This document shows positions 12,113 to 23,904 of a stretch of 64,000 nt of DNA, in pieces (positions within the stretch are counted from its first letter, which is position 1; every line of letters begins with the position of its first letter). The stretch lies in contig NC_073357.2 in NCBI RefSeq assembly GCF_027580225.2, forward strand, positions 43,238,001 through 43,302,000. The letters run 5' to 3'. The notes beneath the pieces are model-generated. The model ran no database searches. It saw only the letters and a list, made by a program, of their open reading frames with translations, and was not told the origin of the DNA. The translations under genes and the position numbers were made by a program. The DNA comes from Misgurnus anguillicaudatus. Lineage: Eukaryota; Chordata; Actinopteri; Cypriniformes; Cobitidae.

Positions 12113-13762
12113 TGAAAAGCCTCTTACTGTATGCTATGTGTTATTTACTTTTTCCAACTGGAAATTGGAAAAAGCTGAAATCTAGCAATTATTACAATTT
12201 GCCTAGGTGACCTAGCAATCTAAAATGTCCTGATGATAATATTTTGCAATAGCCTACTACTTTTGTCCATTCATTGCCTCTTTCATATTTACATTGCTAA
12301 GTATAATGTCACAAGAAGTCTATCTTCTAAACCAAACTCAAAATATAGCATTTTGGCCAGTTATGTCTGTCAGGTTTATAGACTCACACACACGCATGAA
12401 CATTTAACCTAAAGGCAAGTAAAACCACAGTGGTGAACGTATGTAGAGTCAGGTAGAGGAATTACTCTCCCTGAAGCAATGTTTGTAGTGAATTATTTAT
12501 AATGAAGTAAATATGCATAATCTAAGTGACTTCTTTGTTGTTTGAAAGAATAGCAGAGCATTTGAATTTTAAGAATTCAAAGAGCCATTTACCTTAAAAT
12601 GTTCTAAGCAGTAAGTTAATAAACAAGCGTCTCAAAACCTCCTTGTGATCGCATGACTGGCATTGCATGGTTTTCTCGTTCACATAGACATTTCTATGTG
12701 ACTGAGTTTTCTATTGATAATGTTTCCTTTGAGGTGGACAAGACTATTACTGCAAGCTGAATGAGCCGGCAGTCACCACCGCCCTTTAAAAAGCTTGGTA
12801 AAACTGTTTTCTCTCATCAATAGAGATGCTGTTGGACCTTGGAAATTGCCACTGTCCGAATGACCACAAGCTTCCTGTCAGAACAGAGGAACATTGAAAA
12901 CATTAGGAAGCACTACAAAGCAATGTTAAATAGTGTAGTTACAAATGGAACCTTACTGTAAAGTGTTATCAACAATACATTCAGTGTGACATCATTTTTG
13001 TATCTACTGTAGTTCTGAATTATTTATCTTGAGATACAGAGCTATAGTCTCTCCAGCAAATACTATAAGCCAAAATGTTGTTTAATAGCAGTGCTATTCT
13101 GACAAGCAGCAACCGTGTGTTCAATTACCCATGCACAAAATTAATGTATCAGTGCACTTGGGTACATTTCTATCTATGTACGAGTTAATAAAACACCTGC
13201 TGTCTAGCATTATATGTTTCTCGGTTTCATCTGCTCGCATGAAACCACCTGCATGCAGGTTGTTGCGGTAGCAGAGCGGCCCTCAGTAAAACGCATAAAT
13301 GAAACCAAACAGATTCAGTCATAAATCAACTCTATAGGCCAGCTGGCGGTGATGACAGGTCCTGGCTTCAGCAAGAGCGGGATCTATGAAAGCGCATTGG
13401 CTAAGTAATGTTTTCATAGTTTCTGGAACAGCTGTTTTATTGTTTTTCTCTCCAAAATGGAACATTATTCGCTCTCGTGTTAGTGCATAACATCTAGTAC
13501 ATCTAGTAATTGTGCACTGAGTAGTCCTGATGGTCAAGAGATGCTTGGATAAGCCATTGAGGTTTTCCATACCCATTCAAAAAAATTTGTGAAAGTAAAA
13601 GATAGAAAATGTCTGATAATTACACTCGGTCTCTCCACACTCATACCACGTGTTTGTATCATAAAAGCATATAAGATCAATTTTAACAAAAATCATGAAC
13701 TACAAACTTGGGTCTGTAATTAAATAAGTTTAGTGTCACACCAATGCAACAATAGTCCTTTA
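12113..13762. other. Non-coding sequence, no gene recognised
   Basis: No domain, RNA gene or repeat terminus recognised. Confidence 0.5.
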
Positions 13763-13846
13763 GGGGCGGTTTCCCAGACTGGGCTTAAGGCTTGTTTCAG
13801 ACTAACTTAAACGTTAGTGAAACAACTTGCTATATATCTTATAATA

Positions 13847-14368
13847 CACTCACCTAAAGGATTATTAGGAACACCTGTTCAATTTCTCATTAATGCAATG
13901 GTGTAATGGTGTGGGGGATGTTTTCTTGGTACACTTTAGGCCCCTTAGTGCCAATTGGGCATTGTTTAAATGCCACGGCCTACCTGAGCATTGTTTCTGA
14001 CCACGTCCATCCCTTTATGATTACCATGTACCCATCCTCTGAAGGCTACTTCCAGCAGCCTAGCCTAGCACCTTTCTTGAACATGACAATGAGTTCACAG
14101 TATTAAAATGGCCCCCACAGTCACCAGATCTCAACCCAATAGAGCATCTTTGGGATGTGGTGGAACAGGAGCTTCGTGCCCTGTATGTGCACCCCACAAA
14201 TCTCCATCAACTGCAAGATGCTATCCTATCAATATGGGCTAACATTTCTAAAAAATGCTTTCAGCACCTTGTTGAATCAATGCCACGTAGAATTAGGGCA
14301 GTTGAGAAGGTGAAAGGGGGTCAAACACAGTATTAGTATGGTGTTCCTAATAATCCTTTAGGTGCGTG
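13847..14368 (+). mobile_element. Tc1/mariner element, internally deleted
   Basis: The terminal inverted repeats are CACTCACCTAAAGGATTATT at left and its near-complement ending GGTGCGTG at right. The element is flanked by TA on both sides, the Tc1/mariner target duplication. At 522 bases it is far shorter than a full Tc1 (about 1.3-1.6 kb): the left TIR joins straight to the C-terminal third of the transposase gene. It is inserted in the MITE at 13763-14509. Confidence 0.9.
13906..14335 (+). pseudogene. Tc1-type transposase, C-terminal fragment
   Basis: The first frame reads MVWGMFSWYTLGPLVP, the Tc1 block after the first catalytic Asp. It continues through LNATAY to about 14060. A frameshift between about 14060 and 14079 moves the reading to another frame, which carries SPDLNPIEHLWD at 14121-14156, the conserved block holding the last catalytic acid (Glu) of the DD34E triad. 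It ends with an intact-looking KGGQTQY tail just before the right TIR. The DNA-binding N-terminus and the first catalytic residues are absent. It cannot encode an active enzyme. Confidence 0.85.
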
Positions 14369-14509
14369 TATATCAGTGCAAGTGTTGTGTCTTAAGATGC
14401 ACACTCGTAATGTTTATTTATAAAATATGTTTATAAAAAGTACTAAAATATCTTATTTTAACTAAGGCCTAGTCCTGTTTAAGCTAATCCCTGTCCGGGA
14501 AACCACCCC

Positions 14510-15992
14510 TTAGAGTTTGAACGTTAGCAGCTTAGTTTATGGATTCAGCTGTAAGCTTACTTATGAGTTAATAGGTCGTAAATGGAAAAGGCAATAGATG
14601 CAATTACAATAGCCGGTACCTCCGTGAGGTAAAGCAGCCAAACAGTAATTGCTCAGACATTTCACAGAACTCTTTGCAATTATTGGGTCATTTTAAATGG
14701 AAGGAATCTTTCCGGTTATGGCAACATAACTTTGGGATCATTTGAATACTGAGCTTCGGAATGACAAGACAATGTGCATCATTAAAATTCAAACATGGAC
14801 ATGTCTATTTATACTAACCATTTACTAAACGGAGTTGAAAAATCCCTAATGTTGTCATTAGAGGGGGTCATTTGCATTAAACTAAATGTACCAGCTTATC
14901 GCTATCCAAAGCTTGACATAAAAGACACAGTGGCTCTGTAATGAAGTCGAGTCAAAACCTGCAGCCCAAGGAACCATAAAGAAGTGATCATGCCACATTA
15001 TCTCATAAATTATATCTTGCAGCATTCATCGGCCGCTTTGGGCCAACATACCACCACACATATCTCAGGGGTTGCTAATTAAAGTGACCTGTATTGTGCA
15101 TGAGGTAATTACACAATTCACCAATTCTTTACTCTCTCTGGTTGAACAATTGCCTAATGTGAAGCTGAGAGGTTTAGAAACCCGTGGCAAAAAAGAGAAT
15201 TGGAAATAATTTGGGGTCTAAACAACAGACTAAATGCTCAGGGCATCATCAATAGAGGCATGGATGATAAAGAGGTCAGGAAGGAAGGAAAACACTGGCA
15301 AACCCAAAGGTTTACATTGTTCAGTTACATTGTTATCCTGTCTGGCTAGTTTCCCTTCACAGTACTGTCCAGTTTTGCTTTAAAATTTAATTCGATTCAC
15401 ACATGCTCCTCTCAGAAAATTCTTGTAAAGGCATCATGAAAAGTAAATGCTTTCTATACTGTATGTGTTCTGGTTGCGTAGGAGTAAGAAGATCACATCT
15501 AACATAACCTTTGCATGGTTTCCTCTCAGTCACTGTGCCATAAATGCACCACATGGCCTACTTTATTATTCGGTCCCACACAGCTCATGAACTCTTTAAG
15601 GTTCTGAAATCTGCATTATTGATCATTTTAAATTCAGACTGTACATATGCATCGATGAGAGTGTATAACTAAACATACATTCTCCATAAGAGACAAACTT
15701 CATTCTCAGGATAAGTAGCATGTAGTATTGCATCAGCTTGGCTATCTCTCACTCATTATAGTGTCACAGATGGATAAACTAAAAAAATAATGCGCTACAC
15801 GTGAATTAAAACCTCTTGTACATTATGTGTACCCTCAATTTAGCATCCCAGGCTAAAGAGACTGAATAAGTGGTCCAGAGAATGGCTGTAAATATGGTGG
15901 TAGGAAGTTGTTTAATTGGGCTTTGTAAACACATTAAAAGATGAGATCTTGCCTGAATTATACAATTTGAATATCTGCATCTTCATTGACCA
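14510..15992. other. Apparently unique non-coding sequence
   Basis: No TIR, SINE box or protein similarity seen. The part around 15030-15190 is balanced in composition, low in simple repeats and carries TAATTA-type homeodomain core sites, so it is a possible conserved non-coding element. That is inference only, since no alignment was possible. Confidence 0.45.
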
Positions 15993-16259
15993 CATTTACA
16001 TGCAGCCTCATAATGTGATTTATGGCAATAGTGTGATTATACTTTAACTCATGTAAACACAATACTCCGATAAAAAATGCGATTAAGCTCATAATCACAG
16101 CAAGTATAAAACAGATGGCATATGTTTAATAGCAGTATGCGGCCCTGTAAACACTTTAATCGCATCTATACCGGACTAACTGAAATGATGTATTTTTGTC
16201 ACACAACCTAAGCGCAAATTCAATTCGAATAATCAGAAGATAAAAACTGCATGTAAACA
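15993..16259. repeat. Short element with TTTACATGCAG termini
   Basis: ATTTACATGCAGCC at the left is matched by CTGCATGTAAA at the right. Between them, GATTA and TAATC blocks recur in both directions. It is probably a MITE. A similar TTTACATGCA motif pair occurs at 63.63-63.72 kb. Confidence 0.45.
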
Positions 16260-19200
16260 GATGTGAAGAAGTTACTTTAGCTCCAGTTATGTAAACAACT
16301 TACTGGGATTTAGTACTCATGTTATTGGAAATAATATTAGTTTATTAATTTATATAATAATTAATGTTCATACGTGTAAACATAGTAATTGATAAGAGAT
16401 CACATTTGTCTGCAGACACCTGTGTCTTTTCACACAGGAAAACAATGGCATTGAATTAGACAGAGGCGGACACTACTTGAGTATTTCAAGTAAATTTGCC
16501 AAGCATTTGTGCTTTATCAGAGTGTTTGTCTTGGGAAAAAATGTACTTTAGTTTACAAAAAAATGTTCACTACATTCTAAAGCATGGAATCATACTGTGT
16601 ATTCGTTTTAATATCACATATTAAAATTGATTTAATATCTAATTACATAAATATTGTGTACTTTATTAAAAATAAGTTTTACTTAAGTAAAAGTAAAAAA
16701 AAGATGTTTAATGTACTTAAATATTAAATATAAACCAAAAACTTGACATTATGAAATGTAGTGGAGTAAAAAATATGATAATGTGCTTTGGAATGTATGT
16801 TTTCCAAAGAAAAACACTGATAAAATACAAATACTTAGATATGTTATTAGATATGTTATCGAAAAGATTCAGATTGATGTAAAATCTAAATATTAAAGCA
16901 TTCCTGTTGTCATGGATGTTACACATGATTATATTTTGTTACACAGCATGTCAAATAAATGCAATTCAGATGTGAGATGTCTACCCCTATCTGAAGTAGT
17001 CATGCAGGCTTTAGAAGTGCAGAAAAAGGGACGCACTGTACTCAGATAAGAAAACTGTGTGCCGTTGACCTCGCCTTAATCATGAAAGGTAATTCTTTAA
17101 GTCAAGGTTGCTATTTCAAGCCATTCAAATTAATTACACCTCATGCTGCTTCCCTCAGCAAATAGGTCACCGATGCATATTAAAGCAGATGCTTGGAACA
17201 ACAAACTCCCAAATTTGGGGATAAGTTTCACAGCAGTCTGTGAGCACTATACGCAGAACAAGATCATTAATAACAGTAAGCGACAAAAAAGGCAAGCAGG
17301 TGAGAAAAATTGATTAAATGTTAACTTGGAAATAAAGGGAACTTTGGTTATTCTAATCCTACGATGAACTTTAATGCATGCCTTTGAAAAGTGCTTCATA
17401 ATTGGCTCAAAAGTAATTCACCTCTTTTGAGAATAAGCAGTGGGGGGTAATGCATGTATAGTAATGAGCTGTCAAAAATAATTGAGTTAATTTTGAAAAA
17501 CAGTCATCAAGTTATCATTGGTGAGCGATGACATATGGAGGCGTGACAATGCTGTGGCCCAGAAACTGTGTCAGGATGCCACTATTGATGAGATCAGGCA
17601 CTGGGGCATGACTGTTTCAAATGGCTAAACACATTTCAGAACCGCGGTACTGATAGAAAAACTGCCCTCATGCTCATCCGATGATAACTTGTCTTATGAT
17701 GATAAGCAGGCAGAGAGAAGCTATACAGTGTCTCAGAATATGGCTTTAAAAGCCTTGTAATATATTGCTTGACTCATATGGACTTCCATCATGCTTTAAT
17801 GATTTTTATTGAGCTTTTACATTATTTTTGAAGCTTGACAGCTCCAGTCCCCATAAACATAGAGAGCATTATTCAGCAGTACATTATTCAGAATTTCTTC
17901 TTTTGTGTTGGCCAAAAGAGTGGAAATCATGTGGGTTTGAACAACATGGGGGTGAATTAATGACAGAATTTTCACTTGGCAAGACTCAAAGTCTCAAAAG
18001 AAATGCAAATATAAAGAACCTGCCATGTATAGTGAATTCCCCCACAATATATACGAAACACGTTTTATAAAGGATTTTGGTAGGACTGATTATCTTTCAT
18101 TTAAATTTCTTAAAAAATGTATAATAGCATGGCTATAGAAATTGCAGTCCAATTGCAGGAAATCATCATGGCTGTGCCAAATTAGGATCCATATTTATGG
18201 ATTCAGATTAACTGCCTCTTCTTTTTCATTATCTAAATGGACAGATCGAAATTTATCGCAAAGAAGACAATATTTTTTACGGTGAATGTTTCAAAGTCAA
18301 TAAACATAGTTCATTGAAACCATACTCCGTAAAAGCTTGCCAGACAGTCATCTTAATAAGACAATGAAAGTTAATAAACCTTTTGGACATCATTTTTTCT
18401 TCTTGGCTTGTCACTTTTACTTAGTTCGAAATATGAACTTTGTAATTCTTTGTAGGAGACACAATTTTACTATCTAAGTTTACAAGCACACGTGCCATCA
18501 CAGAAATGTTTCTGCAATCGACCGAGCACCGGAGTGCTTAAGAAAGCATTTCAAAAGTACATTATAAATTATGGGCCAAGTGCATACAAGCAAGATGGAA
18601 ATAGCGCTTGCTTGATCAAGTCAAGGTGAATAGCGCATTAGGATTCATTTCTAATTAGCCAAAAGCAATCGCTGTTATAAAAATCATCATTGTGACATTT
18701 AAACATTTATTGTTGTCCTTGATAACAATTTGAAGGACCCTCACTGTGTCCTCACACCATCCGTCTTTCCTTAGCTTCAAAACACCTGAGTTATAGCGCT
18801 CCTCTATTATCTCTCTCTGTAAAACCCTACTGAATGAATGACAGGGGTTTGGGAGTGAGATGCCACTGGAGCATAATCCATTTCCTTGCTCCAGGGTCAT
18901 ACACGTTATCACTGTGTGACAACTTAATGGGCCCTCATTATAAAAACAGCAGTGTAGCAATTAAAGGAAATCTGATGGATTAACTCAACCCATCACGCTG
19001 TTCACTGCTGCAGGTTAGCAATTTCTGATTACCCACACCTCACATGCTTCACAAACTTTTACCTTTTCTCACAATACCCTTGACTCACCTGCTGTTACTT
19101 AAAGCAAAACAAAACACAGTGTTGAGAAAATGCATTTGCACATTTTTCACTATTATATACTGTGGCGTGTTCTCGTCATACATTTCAAGGTTTCATGTCA

Positions 19201-19657
19201 TACATTTTATAGACAAGAGACACCACTTGAAAACACAAATCAAACTTGAAAATTTTCTTGGTAAAAATTTGAATATCCACAGGACCACAACAGAAAAATT
19301 TTAGTAAATAAAAATTTCTTATGAGACCAAACATCATCGACCTAGAACGCTAGAACTTTTCCATTCCTAAAATTTTGCACTGCCAATAAATGGCAGCAAC
19401 ATTTTTATGATCGCTTGTGAAATTTTCTAAATATTTTATCTGCTGCCTTGTAATTGGAGATGTCTAAATGGATTTGTGGATGGAAATCAGTGCAGTAGTT
19501 GAAGCAGATGTTCAGTACATAAACTAATTTACAGCGAACACCAAAAAAAACCAAAATGGGATAATTAAAGCATATCTGAGGAATTTGCTTATGCAGTCCG
19601 ACAGATGATTGTATTATGTGCCAATTTAAAGGGTTCGCCGTCACCTGCTTCGGTAAT
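16260..19657. other. Non-coding sequence, no gene recognised
   Basis: Long A+T-rich stretch with only short chance-like open frames. I identified no repeat ends. Confidence 0.5.
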
Positions 19658-20817
19658 GGGTCATTCTACGGAAATGTAAATGTTTCTGTCCCTAGCCTTT
19701 ACAGAAATATTACACTTGAAAAACACTTTAGGGTTACAATTTTTTATATTTTAAATGAAACAATATGTTATTTAAACAATCTTGAGCCATCAATGTAGCA
19801 ATATTTGATTTTTATGAATGAATTAAAATTCCAAGTACCACAGTAGTGCTCGTCCCCACAGTCATGTACAGAGTGAAAATGCTTTATTTTGTGTTTTCTT
19901 ACATTTAAAATACAATAATGTGTCCATAACTATCAAATATATGATGTAAATTACATTAAAAAACAAAATGCTACATAAATATTATAAAATATTTAATGAA
20001 AGTAGTGGTCCCCTGGAGTTGTGTCACTGGTGTTACCGTCGAAACAAAACAAAAAACACTTATTTTTAAATAAAACACACTGATGACATCACTTGACTTC
20101 CTTCATTCAATTTCCTGGATATCTATGAAGAGAAGTCCATGGTAAGTCACTGTCTCTTTTCAGTTATGAGAAATCTTCTCATTTATCTCATGATTTCATA
20201 TGAAGCTTTTAGTTTAAGTCACTAGTATGACCTCCTTTATTGTTTGGGAATTGCGAAAAACTAGAATACAAATGGATTAAACTATTTAATTTAGTGAGTA
20301 TACAATGATTGACAACATGTGGTTTGATACTTTGCAGCAGCAATTTTGTAAAATGCAGTTTTCATGAAAATTGTCACTGGTGTTACTGTCACTGGTGTTA
20401 CCTTCCTTATGAGTAACACCAGTGACTGGGAATTTGATGTGTCACTGGTGTTATTGTGTTTTTTTTCTTTCACATTAAAAAAAAACTTTCACATGTGACA
20501 TGATGATAATTTTAAATTCATTTAAATCTGCTACACTTAAGAATTAAGCTTAAAAGCTGAAAAAAATTGAAAATAATATTGCAAAAACACCTTTAATATT
20601 GCTAAAGAAATAAGATACACCAGTGACAAAAATATGGTTTCTGCAGTCTTTAAGTACATGCACATGAAAAATAAAAAAAATCATTAAGCTGTCATTTATG
20701 TATACTCATAAAGTCAAAGAGTAATCTAATAATGTGGTCTAAGTTTAAATGTTAGAAAATAAATCAATTTTAAGACATCTTGCCATACCAAAAGTGGACA
20801 TTTCTGTAGAATGACCC
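19658..20817. mobile_element. 1.16-kb non-autonomous TIR transposon, superfamily unknown
   Basis: GGGTCATTCTACGGAAATGT at 19658 is matched by ACATTTCTGTAGAATGACCC ending at 20817: 20-base inverted repeats with one mismatch. The body is A+T-rich and has no long frame. Its unusual feature is the motif GTCACTGGTGTTAC. It occurs directly at 20023, 20373 and 20388, inverted at 20413, with one mismatch at 20441, and in shortened inverted form at 20616-20627. Such subterminal clusters often bind the transposase. I cannot read a target duplication and do not assign a superfamily. Confidence 0.75.
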
Positions 20818-21545
20818 TTATATATAAGGCATAACGTGATGCATGTTGACCTAGTGACCTTAGTATATGGCTACAATAGCTGAAGAAATAAATTGGGCAG
20901 ATGTGTACTGCCTGTATCGATTAGATGATGGCATTGTGCATGCACAGGATTCTACTTGCAAGTATATATGCAAAGGTGACCTTGTCACTTTGTAATTTAA
21001 AAAATGAATGCAAAATAAGTGCTCTCCAAGATGGCCAGTCAGTGATTCAATTCTTTGGAGAGCGACTCAGATTCATTTGTTCCTCTGACAGTGAAAGGAG
21101 AGCGAGCCCATTATTCATTTAGCCAATTAGGCCATGTTGAAAGCAATATCCCCTACGTTAAAGTACCTGTCCCTCTGCTCATTTCAGAAAAGCGTTACCC
21201 TTTCAAAGTGCTGGATACACCTGAGAAAGACGAAAGGATATATCAGAGGATTGACCTACCAGAAGCTGCTCTGCTTGGCCTCTAATTGCAGTTACACAAT
21301 CTGATTTTGTGTAAGTGCTTTGTCCCCTTCCAGCCAAACCTTTATCCAATGGAAGACGTTTGACATTAAAAAATGACAATGTGTTTTTAATGTACAAAAT
21401 GTGGAAAGCTTCCAATATTGTGGAATGTTTGCAGTACAACAGACATGGAGATGACCGTGTGCGACTGCTGAACCTTACCCCTTAACACAAAGTGCCATGG
21501 TTTGCTTTTTTATTATATTATATAAAGATTAATAAGAAAGATGAA
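20818..21545. other. Non-coding sequence, no gene recognised
   Basis: Two overlapping short open frames around 21055-21285 show no domain I recognise. No repeat signature is visible. Confidence 0.45.
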
Positions 21546-21625
21546 CTAAAGGTAAAGTTCACCCAAAATTTAAATTCTGTCAATATTTATTTACCCCTGT
21601 GTTGTTTTAAACTTGAGTTTATTTA
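21546..21625 (+). repeat. Fragment of the AAAGGTATAGTTCACC cyprinid repeat
   Basis: AAAGGTAAAGTTCACCC, followed by AATTTAAATTCTGTCA and TTTACCCCTGTGTTGTT, matches the start of a very abundant carp-family repeat. Other copies lie at 28365 and 43744. Only the first 80 bases or so are recognisable. Confidence 0.6.
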
Positions 21626-21684
21626 TTCTAATTCACAACAATGTTTCGATTTGCTTTCTAAATGCTTTTGTATTTATTTGTACA

Positions 21685-21735
21685 CATTTATGCATTTTGC
21701 AGAAACTTTCCATCCAGAGTGATTTACAGTGCATT
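21685..21735 (-). repeat. 3' tail of a fish SINE
   Basis: On the minus strand the segment reads AATGCACTGTAAATCACTCT, then GGATGGAAAGTTTCTGC and AAAATGCATAAATG. This is close to the conserved SINE tail that normally contains AAGTCGCTTTGGATAAAAGC followed by GTCTGCCAAATG. The tRNA-derived head is not visible, so this is a truncated copy. Confidence 0.6.
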
Positions 21736-21767
21736 CAAGCTACTTGTTTTACTTGTTTAAACCAACG

Positions 21768-22165
21768 ACTGTAAAAAAGACGGACGTAGTGTCCGTGACG
21801 TCACCCATAGGTTTCTGAAGATCGTTTTTGAAGCCAAAAGTAGGGGGTGCCGGCGCCATCTTGGACACGCATCAGTGCGAACCACTTGCGGATATCCAAA
21901 AATGGGTAAAGAGACAGGACATGGGTGAAGCTGAGGTGGCTGGTTACTGAAACTATGCCCGCCTAGCTTGACTCTAGTGACAGCAGTTGCTGTTCAACCG
22001 TCACTCAAGTGGCCACGCCCTTAATTATGAAGAACTTTAAGGCTTAATATAATTAAAACACATGAGTTACAAAAAATTCACCCTCTCACAGTTGTCATGA
22101 AGGGCAAAATTAGCTCTATAGACCAAAAACACTTTTTGTACCAGGCTGTAAACATATTTTTTTCT
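21768..22165. repeat. Dispersed repeat with GGACGTAGTGTCCGTGACGTC
   Basis: It starts with ACTGTAAAAAAGACGGACG and has a short palindrome (GACG TAGTGTCC), then TGACGTCACCC and CGCCATCTTGGACACG. I recognise these as a multi-copy fish repeat. It ends near GGCTGTAAACATATTT. No coding content and no clear inverted termini, so its class is uncertain. Confidence 0.45.
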
Positions 22166-23726
22166 ACAATTCTGTCCGTCGATGAATTGTAGTTTAAGTC
22201 ACTTCCGTATTGGCTTCATTAGAGAGATTGGAAGAATGACCCTCGGTTTAAACATCACATTTGCATTGCAACACATTGCTTTGCCAAATAAGATAAATCA
22301 ACATTTTATGAGGAACAAACTTATAAGGATTGTTTGTTCTGATCTTTGTAATATATTCTTTAAATCTCAATGGAAAACTAAAAACATTCTCACTCTTTTG
22401 AGAAGTATATTTTTTGTTCCATGTTTTACTTCAATTTGCTGCTCACCTATTACATTGTTTGGTTTTGTCAAATCACACAAAAGATATTCTGTAATTGAGT
22501 TTGTTTCACTCTTTTGTATATGCAATTTTAACAAATAAGGCTACAGTATATTTTGGCAGGAAATGGTTAATCTACACAAGTAAGTTGTAACTCTCTTTAG
22601 ATTCTGTCCTTAGACTTTAGTTTATAGTTCAATTTTAGTTTATATTTTTCTTTTTAGTACAGTAATAACACAGAGATGGGTGGATTTTGGAACAATGCAT
22701 TTACTGTAGTGTGTTGTCCCAGAATCAACACTAATGTGTTGTTTTTAACACATCTGTTCTAAGAGTGTGGGACACTTTTGTCAATAAGTGTCAGCTTACT
22801 CCGTTTACAAGTATAAAGAAGTGGCATGATTTTATAAACAGCTATTTGTGTATCAAAAAAGAAACTGACTGGGAGTCCAGTGGGACTGACAAAATTGGGT
22901 CAGCAAAGAGGATGCAGAGATCAGAATCACAGCACAAGGTGCAGAGAGGAGATACAGACAGAAGAAGACACCAAAAGGGAGGTGAGAAGAGAATCGTAAC
23001 AGAGGACTTAATTACAAGACTGTTTAAGCAGGTCATTATGCCTAAACTAACAGAGCTGCTGCATCCCGAGAGAGAGAATGTGACAAAATACAGACAAAGC
23101 TGAGACGCACTTTGATAAGCATGAGCTAACAGAAGCTTCCACTTGTGGAGTTAATCTTTTTCATGTTTTATAATCATTCGTTTTGAATTAATTATGGCTG
23201 TCAGCTGATAATTGTTTTTATTTAATTATATGCCAGATCATTAAATCGAATGGATAAAAGAGACGCTCAGAAGGTCCCTGGTTCAAAGCTACCTGTCTAG
23301 TTTTTCCTGCCTTTTGCCTGAAATTAACCGGGATAGACTACGTGTAAAGATAGGAAAGAATAGATGATTACACTGGCAAAGGTGATGAGGATTTACATTC
23401 ACATCCCACAGTCCTAAGACAAATTGTGTCCCCACCACTTTTTGAGTAATTGATAAATAGTTCTTAAGTGAAGCTATATGTTAGGTAAAAAGCATCTACA
23501 AATCATAATTCTTCATATTCTAATTCATTGAGTCTAATTCAATTCATCATGACAAACTTATTTTGTGCCGGCCAAAACATAAGCTCTTTACAATGGCACA
23601 AGGAGTGCGCAGTCCATATGAGCTGTAAATGCTTAAAAGAATGAGCTTGAGGACTGGCTTAACATTAACATTATTGTAAAAATTCAGCAACTCAGATCTT
23701 TGTGTTATTGCCTATGTGGACAACCC
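22166..23726. other. Non-coding sequence with weak SINE-like traces
   Basis: The frame at 22765-23103 (112 residues, charged, no known domain) cannot be supported as a gene. A B-box-like GGTTCAAAGC at about 23280 and a tail-like AAAAAGCATCTACAAAT near 23490 hint at a decayed SINE, but the link is weak. GTGTTG/CAACAC motifs around 22710-22760 also look repeat-derived. Confidence 0.4.
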
Positions 23727-23904
23727 ATTATCACGAAATTACGTACCTATAGTCACGTAAATTTGTGAGTCCTAAGCGTGACACAGTTTTCCAGCTTTTT
23801 TCATTAACATGTCACGCATTTCTGTTTACATGTCACTGTCACGTATTTGTTACTCAACTGTTTTGTCCTATTGTCTTATCGTTGTTGCTTCGGTTTAGGG
23901 TTGA
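23727..23904. repeat. Partial copy of the 7.7-kb palindromic element
   Basis: ATTATCACGAAATTACGT at the start, then CACGTATTTGTTACTCAACT, GTTTTGTCCTATTGTCTTAT and GCTTCGGTTTAGGGTT follow the order of the left arm of the 7729-8123 element. The second arm is absent. Confidence 0.65.

Larger units (their letters stand above)
13763..14509. mobile_element. MITE of the GGGGCGGTTTCCCAGAC family, split by a Tc1 relic
   Basis: The left end GGGGCGGTTTCCCAGACTG and the right end CCCTGTCCGGGAAACCACCC are inverted repeats, flanked by TTA on both sides. That is consistent with the 3-bp target duplication of PIF/Harbinger-type elements. Its two halves flank a complete Tc1-type insertion at 13847-14368. Removing the insertion leaves an element of about 225 bases, close in size to the intact relative at 10777-11014. 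Confidence 0.7.

Noticed and set aside
22765..23103. 112-residue charged open frame, with an antisense frame
   Set aside because: Charged and repetitive in character, but no domain recognised and no repeat or exon evidence.
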